Positions 22,594-32,880 of a DNA stretch of 64,000 nucleotides are shown piece after piece; the stretch's first letter is position 1; the number at the start of each line of letters is the position of its first letter. The stretch lies in contig JAQGEQ010000365.1 in assembly GCA_034620365.1 (NCBI GenBank), forward strand, positions 310,001 to 374,000, read 5' to 3'. Position numbers and translations under genes: made by a program. The DNA is from Pegea sp. RAD2-039 (Eukaryota; Chordata; Thaliacea; Salpida; Salpidae). A model generated the notes under the pieces. The model saw only the letters and a program-made list of their open reading frames with translations. It was not told where the DNA came from and searched no databases.

Positions 22594-25500
22594 TCAAACT
22601 TCAAATGGATAAGGAGCTGTAAACTGATGAAGAATGACTTTAAAAGCAGGATAAACTCCTTTCTCCTTAGTTCGTCTGTTCGTTCCAGTCCAGTAACCAC
22701 GTTTCCAAGGTGCCCAGATAAATCGATCAATAATATCACCAACTATGAAAGATAACTCTCCATCTTTTCCGATATGATTTGCAATTGCAATTTGATGTGG
22801 TTTGTAATCAGCTAGATGATGATATGGCCAACCAAGTCCTACAACTTTTTCACTTGCATCTACATGTTTTGTTTGAAATAGCGGATAAACTAATCGACCT
22901 ACCTGCAAATGTTAGTGGAAGTTATTTATATTTTCTTTCCTGTTAACAACAAACTAACATTAGATTCATATCCCAATACAAGATAATCGCATTCAATTAA
23001 TGTGAAAATATCTTTCACAATCCCTTCAGGACCAACTTTCTGGCGGTTTTTCATTGTAGCTTCTTCTGTAACTTTTTCATCATGTATAAGTTGATAATTT
23101 GGATACCTTTAAATACATTCAACTAAAATCACAATTTTGTAAACAAATTTACTTTGTAGCTCGCAACAAATGTTTTATAAACTAGATATATTTGTTTATA
23201 ATTTTAATTTTTTCTTGTTTTGATATAAAATTTTCAAGAATATCGATTTTCAATTAATAGCAAAGATTGTTGTAATAAAAAATTCATAAAAAACATCTGT
23301 TTGTTTCATTTCTAGAAAAACCAGCAAATATTTATATTTAACTAAAATATTTTCGTAAACATTAAATTGATATTTTACGAATTTTTGAAAAAGAACTATT
23401 TTCTTAATATTTATTTTCTAATAAATTAGATGTTACGAGACAAGATGTTACTTCAAAATATAAATTACTTTTGACGAAATTCTACAGCAACAGCAGGTTC
23501 GTCAGTAGCAAGATAAACACGACGTTGAACTGTTACAGGTTTCAATTGTTTCCTAGATTCTTTCCATTCTAAAGTTCGGAACCATTCTTCGACAAACATC
23601 ATGTAACTTTCTAATTCGTGTTTTACATGTTGTTCACTTATTTTGTCGGTACGTCTCACATGAATTCTATAAAAATAAAAAAGCTTTCGTTTAAATGAAA
23701 TATAATTTTGATAGCACACGTGGTCGTTAGTCACGCGGTCGTTAGTCACGTGGTTGTTGGTCACGTGGTTGTTGGTCACGTGGTTGTTGGTCACGTGGTC
23801 GTTGGTCACGTGGTCGATGGTCAAGTGGTTGTTGGTCACGTGGTAGTTAGTCACGTGGTTGTTGGTCACGTGGTTGTTGGTCAAGTGGTCGTTGGTCACG
23901 TGGTTGTTAGTCACGTGGTTGTTGGTCACGTGTGTGTTAGTCATATGGTTGTTGGTCACGTGGTTGTTGGTCAAGTGGTTGTTGGTCACGTGGTAGTTGG
24001 TCACGTGGTCGTTAGTCACGTGGTTGTTGGTCACGTGGTTGTTGGTCACGTGTGTGTTAGTCATATGGTTGTTGGTCACGTGGTCGTTAGTCACGTGGTT
24101 GTTGGTCACGTGGTTGTTGGTCACGTGTGTGTTAGTCATATGGTTGTTGGTCACGCGTTCGTTGGTCACGTGGTCGTTGGTCACGTGGTTGTTGGTCACG
24201 TGGTTGTTGGTCACGTGGTAGTTGGTCACGTGGTCGTTGGTCACGTAATCTTAGTAACTTTTGATGGTATATTATTGAAATTTGTAAAAAATCAATTGTT
24301 GCAATCAGGTTGATTTCTGTTTCACAAAGAAACAAATAGGAATAAATTTATACATTTGACCGAAATTCAGATTGATTTTTTGTTTAAACAATTTTTAAAG
24401 AACAAAAACAAGTTGTTTGAAGTAAATTATAAAAATTTCTGATGTGAAATTCGACTGAATTTCAATTTTTAACCAACGATTGATTTTATAGAAATAGAAA
24501 TTTGTTACTTGATTGTAATTCTTACCCAACAATTGGATGTGAAAATTTTAAACTTTGTTGAAAATCTTGAATATTTTTAACAATTTCTGGTTGAAGACGA
24601 AGCAAGTAACTAAGGACTTGTCCAGTCCACCATGCTGCTGGGTTTCCATGGAAACGCTCCAACGATTCTTTAAAGGGTTTTGGGATTGTGTGAAATGAAA
24701 AAGGCGATGAACGATAAAATTCATGATCAACAATTGTACAGATTACATCACGATCTTTTGTCTTTTCATAATCATCTTCTTCATTATTTGATGCTAACAT
24801 CAAAATCAAAACAACAAATTTTTAATGATGAATTGTTTAACTTTAAATAAATTTAATTTCTATTTCTATTCAATCCTTATTATTTAGTTCTAATTATACA
24901 TCTCTTGAAAATAAGCCTGTTTGCAACCTCCTAAACCCTTTTTACAACCTCCTAAACCCTGTTTGTACCCCCCAAACCCTGTTTGTACCCCCTAAACCCT
25001 ATTTGCAGCCCCTAAGCCCTGTTTACAACACCTTAAACCCTGTTTGCAGCCCCCTAAACCCTATTTGCAGCCCCCTAAACCCTGTTTACAACTTCCTAAC
25101 CCCTGTTTATACCCCCTAAACCCTGTTTGTACCCCCCAAACCCTGTTTGTACCCCCTAAACCCTATTTGCAGCCCCCTAAACCCTGTTTACAACTTCCTA
25201 ACCCCTGTTTATACCCCCTAAACCCTGTTTGTACTCCCCAAACCCTGTTTGTACCCCCTAAACCCTATTTGCAGCCCCTAAGCCCTGTTTACAACACCTT
25301 AAACCCTGTTTACAACCCCCTAAACCCTCTTTGCGTATTTAGTATGTAATTTTTTAGCTATCAGTTTTTAGTTATTAAATTTCTAAATTATCAGAATCTA
25401 ATATTAAATTAATTTCGTTTTTCTCTTCGAGACCTTTAATTAATAAATTTTAATTTTATTTATTTTAAAAGATAAAATAAATAAAATGATAATTGTAATA

Positions 25501-26600
25501 AACAAAGCTAATAAAAATTAAACATTGCAAATAAAAAAAAATATAAAAATAAAAATATTTATTCCTTTTAAACTAAAATAACCAAAAAAAACTTTTCCAT
25601 TTAAAAGGAAATTTCGTAAAATTTGTTGCTTTAAATCTTGATAAAATTAATTTAAAAGATTTCAACATTAACTTACCTTCCCATTCTGGACCTTTAACTG
25701 ATTTTGTATCAAAAGATGAACATTTTCTACTAATTGGTTGAAACAATGAACCATCATGAAATAAAATTTGAAAATATTTTGGAATCGTCGAATCGTCAAA
25801 TAGAAATGTACGATTTGTTCCTAAGGCGAGCAGAAAACATTTTGAAATGTGATGAACGACACAACCAATTCCACAATAGTTGATTTTACGAACTATCAGT
25901 TTTCTTCGACTATCGCAACTTTCTTCAGGTTCCTTTTAAATATATTTGAAATGTTGAAAGCAATTTAATCATTTTTATAAGACTTTCAATGAACTAAAGA
26001 ATATAAGATTGAAAATTTACTTGGTTTCTGTTGATTATTTGCTGTGCAGAAAGTTGTAAAGATCTAGCTTCATTTTCTGCTTCTAAACTAATTTCATCAA
26101 TTAAGTTATCTGTAATTGAACCTAAAGACCTATAAAAATAAAATTAGGTTAAAAAATATAAAGTATTTTTCAATAGATAATTCATTACACTTTAAATTGC
26201 TTTTAATATTTACGTTTGTCGTTGCAACAGTTTTCTTTTCAAGTTCTCATTTTGAGATAAACTTTCATCTTCATTAATAAATTCAAAAAGATATAAAAGT
26301 TCTTGTTTGATCCGATGAATATCTTCGTATGAAGAACTTGATGGAGAAGCTAATTGAATTTTTGGTTCTTTTTTTGTTAAATTTTCAGTTTTGAGATTGA
26401 TACATCTGTAAAAAATTAATTTCAATTATAGTGACATTTATTTGATAAAAATATAAATAAATATATTACTTTGGTTGTGGATATCTTCCAGATAAGTAAT
26501 AGAGGATCATAAAACAAAAAATTAACAATAAAATAAACAGTTTCTTGCTGTAAATCTTTGATTCTATAAAAAGTTTTTCCCGATTTTCAACAAACGTCAT
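22594..26600 (-). CDS. FUT8: Alpha-1,6-fucosyltransferase, complete copy
   Basis: Eight minus-strand exons: 26,470-26,600, 26,214-26,405, 26,021-26,129, 25,677-25,932, 24,526-24,793, 23,469-23,666, 22,959-23,106, 22,594-22,902. Phases join into 536 residues, close to the 575 of human FUT8. It is a Golgi type II enzyme adding core fucose to N-glycans from GDP-fucose. Residues about 22-40 form the membrane anchor after a basic lead; residues 50-140 are a helical, coiled-coil-like stem; then CGIGCVVHH, HGNPAAWWTGQVLSYLLR, the donor-binding HVRRTDK (R323, R324), and VYLATDEP; the last 75 residues form the SH3 domain ending KGVYPAFKVILHQFTAPYP. Intron 4 holds the telomere-like minisatellite, intron 5 CACGTG array 5. 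GMPPB nearby feeds the GDP-mannose to GDP-fucose route but there is no sign of co-regulation. Confidence 0.93.
23717..24247 (+). repeat. 15-bp CACGTG minisatellite, array 5
   Basis: About 35 units in FUT8 intron 5 (23,667-24,525). The G-rich strand is again the plus strand, here antisense to the gene. It is followed by the shared flank TAACTTTTGATGGTATATTA. The same intron of FUT8 copy 1 (1,631-2,040) has no array, although both introns match again from about 1,920 and 24,405 up to exon 5. Confidence 0.96.
24905..25335. repeat. Telomere-like 20-bp minisatellite (about 20 units)
   Basis: Tandem units of about 20 bp, consensus near CCCCCTAAACCCTGTTTGTA, in intron 4 of the complete FUT8. CCCTAAACCCT resembles (CCCTAAA)n telomere DNA, but each unit adds GTTTGTA or GTTTACAA, so it is not a true telomere tract. 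Confidence 0.93.
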
Positions 26601-27950
26601 ATTTTGAATTAAACAAGCTCAAAAAATTGTCTGAAAAAAGCTACAAGTTTATTTCCTGCATCAAGTGTAAAAGTAAACTGCAAGTTTTAGCGAACAATGT
26701 TTTGAATAAACTGTTAATGTTTATGTATTTAAAAACTAATTTGAAAACAAATTAAAAATATCTTCTGATTTTAAAGTAGATATAAAACTTTAATATCAGA
26801 AATAGCATTAAAACAATTATTTACTTTCGAAATAATTATGTTTATTTATTAGGTAAATATTTGAGCTTTTTTTCAACAAAGCTTCTGATGACGTCAGTTT
26901 GATGAGATCGAACGTTTGTTGCGCGAAGTTTTATTTTGAAAAAAATTCTTGTCGAGTCTGTGAATTTTTTATAACTTTATTTGAGAAGCCAATTTTAATA
27001 GTGTTAAAGTAAAAAATGCAAAATTACTAATAATAAAATAACAATAATAATGTAAGTTAACCAAATTTTCTAAATTAATACTTCAGTAATTTAATTTTAA
27101 CTAAAACCAGATGAACAAACAGATTTAAACGTTCTTCAATTTTACTTTTAACATACAGGCATTTAAAAAATATTTTTAAAGAAAGTTTTAGAAACAAGAT
27201 AGGAAACTCATATTAACTACTATCTTGTATAGTTAATAAATACAATTTTTTCTCTACTATACTTAGTTATTTAACAAAATGAATTTTACCCATTGAATGT
27301 TCCATAGAATTGGTAATTGAAATATTCTAAGAGATGCTAACATTCGAGAGAACTAAACAAGCTTTTTTCTCATATTAACCTTCAACTTTTTCACTGAATA
27401 TTCAAATTCGCCCAATTGAAAGTAAATGATAAAAAAATTATCAGGAAGTTGTTAACTTTTACATAAAGTAAGTTACAATTAAACAAAAATTATTTAAAAT
27501 AAGCCTCTACGAAATTTTATGAAATAATACTTCTTTAATAATAATTAATTCACTTTGCTAAAATTGGTTACAAAAAAATGAACGAAAAACTTGAATATGT
27601 ATAATCATTTTACTTTTTGAGATTATTACCGACCTAATCAAATTGTTGCAATCAGAAATTGTCTAAAGGAAGTTTTCAAAAAAATAAGGAAGTCGTAAGG
27701 TACACTGGTACAGCAACAAAGTACGATACTAAGCAAGCAAACGTTTTGATCCACAACACTTCCATCGAATGTAGTTTTTGTTAAAAGGTCGATTTTGTAG
27801 ATTATTTCTGTGAACAAACTTATGGATTGTTTTTAGGAATATTAATCATGAACATATCTTCAAGGGTTAAAAATGTTATTTCATCAGGTGCAGAGTTTTT
27901 ATTAACATTGGAAGAAAGAAAACTTTAACATTTAATATTTAGCAATCTTG
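26601..27950. other. Intergenic; FUT8 promoter side
   Basis: No gene is recognised. At 26,889-26,896 stands a TGACGTCA palindrome, about 290 bp before the FUT8 start, in an island richer in G+C (to about 26,960) than its surroundings. Confidence 0.5.
26889..26896. promoter_or_regulatory. Candidate CRE (TGACGTCA) upstream of FUT8
   Basis: A perfect cAMP-response-element palindrome lies on the 5' side of FUT8. CREB/ATF factors bind such sites in animals. Its use here is inference from position only. Confidence 0.35.
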
Positions 27951-28059
27951 TATTTCGACAATTTCAAATACTTTCGACTTTTTTATTTGCTTCAACTCGA
28001 TGTAATTAGTTTTAACAAAATCGACATAAGAGCTTATACAGCATACTAAGCGAGACTCG

Positions 28060-28975
28060 GACGGATGGATGAGGAACGGACCAAAGGATCTGTTGTACAG
28101 GGAGCTATCAAAAGGCAACATCGTTGATACTGCCATCTACTGAGCCTTCATCTGCAGTACGCTCTTGTACACGAGTGGAACTTGGATTTGTCGAAAATTA
28201 GGGAAGATATCTTTCATTTTCGTCGTAGACTACATCTAACGTGGCAGCAAAAGAAATGAAACAAGGAAGTGACACAGCGGTCTGACAACAATGTACAGCT
28301 AAGGACACGTCTGTCAAATGGATGAGGGACGGACCAAAGGATCTGTTGTACGGGTAGCTATCAAAAAGCAACATCAGTCGTCCTGGTCTTTGTTTCAAAG
28401 ATACTTGCAAGCGCGATATGAAGTCGCTTAACATCGATACCAGCAACTGGGAAGATATCGCAGCGGATCGCTCCGATATGCAAAAGATATGAAACAAGGA
28501 AGTGACACAGTGGTCTGACAACAATGTACAGCTAAGGACACGTCTGTCAAATGGATGAGGAACGGACCAAAGGATCTGTTGTACGGGTAGCTATCAAAAA
28601 GCAACATCAGTAGTCCTTGTATTTGTTTTAAAGATACTTGCAAGCGCGATATGAAGTCGCTTAACAGCGATACCAGCAATTGGGAAGATATCGCAGCGGA
28701 TCGCTCCGATATGCAAAAGATATGAAACAAGGAAGTGACACAGCGGTCTGACAACAATGTACAGCTAAGGACACGTCTGTCAAATGGATGAGGGACGGAC
28801 CAAAGGATCTGTTGTACGGGTAGCTATCAAAAAGCAACATCAGTAGTCCTTGTATTTGTTTTAAAGATACTTGCAAGCGCGATATGAAGTCGCTTAACAG
28901 CGATACCAGCAACTGGGAAGATATCGCAGCGGATCGCTCCGAATGGCGCTCTCTACTTAGAATAAAACAAACAAA
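28060..28975 (+). mobile_element. LINE family 2 ORF tail, tandemly repeated 233-bp unit
   Basis: A 233-bp unit is repeated at 28,256, 28,489 and 28,722, with a diverged part-copy at 28,060-28,160. Each unit encodes on the plus strand the classic C-terminal end of a non-LTR retrotransposon polyprotein: KDLLYG.LSK, then FKDTCKRDMKSLN and NWEDIAADRS. The last unit continues to EWRSLLR, a stop at about 28,970 and a 3' UTR-like tail. The period is not a multiple of three, so the units are not in one frame. Frames on the opposite strand are shadows. Confidence 0.85.
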
Positions 28976-30321
28976 AACAGATTTTAAATAAAAGAAAGAA
29001 ATTCTTTCTCGTAAATTTATTTCATTTTAATGTATCTTTCTCGTATATTTCATCTCTTTGTTTTTTTTCATCACTTAAACAAGATCACATATGGCCGTTC
29101 CTGGCCGGAGCAAGCTTTTAATAATGATCTATAAAAAAAAAGTTTAAAATTGAGAAAAATATATTTTTTTGTTTTGTTGAATGTTATTGAATTACATTTT
29201 TCATACATTTAATTTAATTCCTAATTTTATTTAAAATAAATAATCTAACTTGTAAAATAGAACATTTTGTAACTAAGTGTATTTGTTGAATGTCGAATAT
29301 TTGTTTTTGGAAATTTAAAAAACAAATGACGTGTCAGAAGCTACTACAAAAAATTATTAAAAAATTGAATTTATATTTAGTTTGTTATTTATACTATTTG
29401 TTTTCAGATTTAAGATATTTTCTTTAAATAATTTTATTTTATGAATATTATGAGTTTAATTACAAATATTTTTATTTTTTTATTCGAATTTCACCTTGAA
29501 TATTAGAAAATATAAAAAGGTAGAAAGAAATTTATAAAGAAATCAAAAATAAATAATTTTTTTTATGATTTATTAAAGATAAGTTATTTTGTGTAATTTT
29601 TTTTATGAATTAACTTATTAGTTTATTATTTTTTAAATAATTAAACTTAAATTATTGAATTTAATTATTTATTTATTAATAAATTTATTTTTTTCTAATT
29701 TTTTTGATACCTATTTGATTTTTTTATATTTACAATTTTTATATTCTTGCTTATAATAATGTATTTGATTATTATATTTTTTTGGTGATATAAACTCTGT
29801 GATAGAATTTTCAAAGTTAACAAACTGGTTCTACTTGTCAGTTTACAATTTGGTTGAGTTTATCATTTGTTTTATTTGTAACATTCTATAAGTTGTACTT
29901 GATATTTTCAATTTGTTTTTATAATCTATTAAATGTTCAAGAACTTTTTTATAAGTAAATTTTAATATTATTTCACTTCAAGTTTAGTGTGGTTCTGATG
30001 TTGATTAAATTATGTTTCAGTTTTGAATTTGTATTTAATTTTTATAATTTAGATATTATTATGTTTTTTTGTTGAAATTGTTATTTGATATTTTTTATTT
30101 CTATGAAAAAAATATTTTTCTATTTAATCTAATATTTAATTTTTATTATTTCTATTTGAAACAGCTTTAAAAGTAATAATTTTTTTTGTAAAATTTATAT
30201 ATTCTTTTTCTAAATTATAAATTTTTCTTTTCATTCAAAAATTTTTATTTAATTTTTATTTTATAAAAAAATTCTAATGTTTCAATGTTTTCAGAAATCT
30301 ATTCTTTTTTAAATAACAAAA
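28976..30321. other. Intergenic A+T-rich DNA before GMPPB
   Basis: Extremely A+T rich with long T runs. No gene is seen. The GMPPB promoter should lie at its right end but shows no clear motif. Confidence 0.5.
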
Positions 30322-31404
30322 ATGAAAGCTTTAATTCTTGTTGGTGGATATGGAACCAGATTAAGACCATTAACCTTAAATGTTCCTAAACCATTAGTGG
30401 AATTTGGAAACAAACCCATAATGCTTCATCAAGTTGAAGCATTAGTAGAAGCTGGCGTTACAACAGTTATTTTAGCTGTGAGTTACATGTCTAATGTTCT
30501 TGAACAAGAACTGGATCAGCATGCAAAACGACTTGGCATCCAAATAAAGTATTCTCATGAAGAAGAACCATTTGGTACAGCTGGACCGTTGGCTTTAGCT
30601 AAAGAATATTTATTAGAAGGCGATGAACCATTTTTCGTTTTAAATAGTGACGTCATCAGTGATTATCCATTTTCTAAACTACTGGAGTTTCATAAAGGGC
30701 ATGGAAAAGAAGGTACTATCTGTGTTGCTAGGGTTGAAGAACCATCTAAATATGGTGTTGTTGTCTATGATGAAAAGAGTGGACAGATACAAAAATTTGT
30801 AGAAAAGCCACAAGAGTTTATTTCAAATAAGATTAATGCTGGAATGTATATTTTCAATCCTTCTGTTCTTGATAGGATTCATCCTAGACCGATGTCTATC
30901 GAAAAAGAAGTCTTTCCATTTATGGCAGATCAGAACCAACTTTATTGTATGGAATTAGAAGACTTTTGGATGGATATTGGGCAACCTAAAGATTTTTTAC
31001 GTGGTATGTGTATGTATTTAACATCACTTAAAAAAAGAAGTCCTGAGAAGTTGTATAAAGGAGCGAATATCGTTGGTAATGTCCTGATTGATCCTTCAGT
31101 TAAAATTGGTGAGAATTGTAAGATTGGACCAAATGTTGTTCTTGGTCCTGGAGTTGTTATTCAAGATGGAGTTAGAATCAAACGTTGTACAGTGATGAGA
31201 GATGCTAGAATCAAGTCACATGCTTGGCTTGAATCTTGTATAATTGGCTGGGAATCTAAAGTTGGAATGTGGGCTAGACTTGAAAATGTCACTGTACTTG
31301 GTCAAGATGTTAATGTTAAAGATGAAATATATTTGAATGGTGTAAGAATTTTACCACATAAAAGCATAAGTGCATCTGTTCCTGAACCACAAATTATTAT
31401 GTAA
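30322..31404 (+). CDS. GMPPB: Mannose-1-phosphate guanylyltransferase beta
   Basis: One intronless frame of 360 residues, the same length as human GMPPB and collinear throughout. It makes GDP-mannose from GTP and mannose-1-phosphate in the cytosol, the donor for N-glycan, O-mannose and GPI synthesis and the precursor of GDP-fucose. Residues 6-18 ([13 protein letters not shown]) are the nucleotidyltransferase signature, followed by KP at 23-24; D110 in VLNSDV binds metal; EKP at 161-163, NAG at 172-174 and [12 protein letters not shown] complete the active site. From about residue 250 hexapeptide repeats ([14 protein letters not shown] and on) form the left-handed beta-helix, ending in SVPEPQIIM like other GMPPB proteins. 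The lack of introns contrasts with most neighbours. Confidence 0.98.
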   Translation: MKALILVGGYGTRLRPLTLNVPKPLVEFGNKPIMLHQVEALVEAGVTTVILAVSYMSNVLEQELDQHAKRLGIQIKYSHEEEPFGTAGPLALAKEYLLEGDEPFFVLNSDVISDYPFSKLLEFHKGHGKEGTICVARVEEPSKYGVVVYDEKSGQIQKFVEKPQEFISNKINAGMYIFNPSVLDRIHPRPMSIEKEVFPFMADQNQLYCMELEDFWMDIGQPKDFLRGMCMYLTSLKKRSPEKLYKGANIVGNVLIDPSVKIGENCKIGPNVVLGPGVVIQDGVRIKRCTVMRDARIKSHAWLESCIIGWESKVGMWARLENVTVLGQDVNVKDEIYLNGVRILPHKSISASVPEPQIIM

Positions 31405-31971
31405 TCTTTTTAAGGTCTTGGCATCAATTATTCTGGACTTTTGTGTACACAAAACTGAAAATGAAAATTTTGTTAATCTTTTATTCAATTTTTATTTATT
31501 CAAATATTTTTAAGCAGTTAATTAATTTTGCAGTTCTTATATAAGCTCTAATCTGATTTTATTCAATATTTTTACATTTTTTTCTTGAATTAAAACTTCT
31601 TTTTTAGTTAAATAAGCAAATAGTTCTTTTCTTATATAGTTTTATAGTTATCTACATTCCTCTAAATACTTTCTTTGATTAAATACTTTTTTAAATTCTT
31701 GATTATGAGATAATTTTTCTGTGCAATTGATTAAAAATTAACCTTTTCTAAGTAATATTCAGATATTCTTATTTAAACCTTACAAAGTATTCAAAATTAT
31801 TTCTAATATCTTCTGCACTTTTATATATCTTATATATATTCATTATTTCATAGAACTTTTTAATAAAAGTTTTTTGTAGAAAATATATTATACTGGAAAC
31901 TTATTTAACTTCTCAACTAACTGGCCTTATTTTTGAACAGAATTTTCAATTTGTTTAATTTACATTGAAAA
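31405..31971. other. Intergenic between GMPPB and RPC7 genes
   Basis: A+T rich, both neighbours on the plus strand. It must hold the GMPPB 3' end and the next promoter; no motif is clear. Confidence 0.45.
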
Positions 31972-32880
31972 ATGTTTCAAAGACACAATAAAGAAGAAGC
32001 AGAAGACCCTTCTAAACAATTACCTCAACCAGCTTTAAAATATCCGGTTTGTAAATTTATAATTTCAGCCAAATGTTTGATGAAACGATTTTTTCTAGCC
32101 ACTTGCTATTCAACCAAATCCTTTAGTCGGAGGACAAGCTAATGAATATATGGTTAATTGTGCCTCAAATTTTGTACAAACGATGAAGACTTTACCTTAT
32201 TACATTCAACCTGAATCCTCTGTAATAGGTCAGATTTCTGCTTCCAATTAACAAAATTAAGAAGTTGTTGTTGATAGATATTAAAAGATATTCTGATAAA
32301 TATAAAGTGATTTGTAGTTCTGATAATGTAATTGAATGGAAACCAGACTGGAACCGCCTCCCTTTAGAACTGAATTTAAAAAGCAGGTTAGACTTGTTTT
32401 ATATTCTGTGAAGTTTCTACTTTAACTGGTTTTTCTTTTATAGAAAAGAAATTCTATCCAAGATAAGAACAAAGTCTTCAATTGGTTAGATCAAATCTTT
32501 TGTATAAATTTCTTTATTTTTATATTTTGTTGTTTAGATTATGATAAAGTCTTGGAAAATATGACAGAAGATGAAACCTTGAAAGATGTAAGTTTCTTGT
32601 AAAACAAGAATAAGTTGAAGTAACTTTCATGAAACAACTTGTAGTTGCCTCAGGCATTCTTTCAATTTTTTATTTCATTTCTTTGAAATCTGTTTAAAAA
32701 TCTTTTGTTAGAATCATGATTGCATTTCAGACTCTAGCTTCAGAAGAAGACACAGAAGAAGAAGAAGCTGATAATACAATTGAAGATGAAGAAGAAGTGA
32801 ATGATTATACGACAGAATATTTTGATAATGGTGAAAAGAATGATGATGAAGATGATAATTTGGAATCTGAATCTCTGTGA
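31972..32880 (+). CDS. POLR3G: RNA polymerase III subunit RPC7 (POLR3G-like)
   Basis: Six exons: 31,972-32,046, 32,099-32,228, 32,278-32,386, 32,444-32,484, 32,538-32,587 and 32,731-32,880, joining to 184 residues (human POLR3G has 223). RPC7 belongs to the RPC3-RPC6-RPC7 subcomplex that helps polymerase III open promoters and start transcription in the nucleus. Family marks are PPLAIQPNPLVGGQANEYMV, then TMKTLPYYI, IKRYSDKY and WKPDWNRLPLELN, followed by a strongly acidic C-terminus ending near TEYFDNGE and runs of D and E. The acidic tail and collinear blocks make the family clear; whether it corresponds to POLR3G or POLR3GL cannot be said, since that split is vertebrate. Confidence 0.9.

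Noticed and set aside
11574-24247. CRISPR array
   Set aside because: Repeats are directly adjacent without spacers and lie in introns of animal genes.
24905-25335. Genuine internal telomere or chromosome end
   Set aside because: Units carry an extra GTTTGTA/GTTTACAA segment, and unique FUT8 sequence continues on both sides.
25044-25349. A 101-residue proline-rich frame (PPKPYLQPPKPCLQ type)
   Set aside because: It is the telomere-like minisatellite in a FUT8 intron read on the wrong strand.
28198-28912. Three similar minus-strand frames of 83-109 residues
   Set aside because: They are shadows of the LINE ORF tail, which is coded on the plus strand and repeated every 233 bp.
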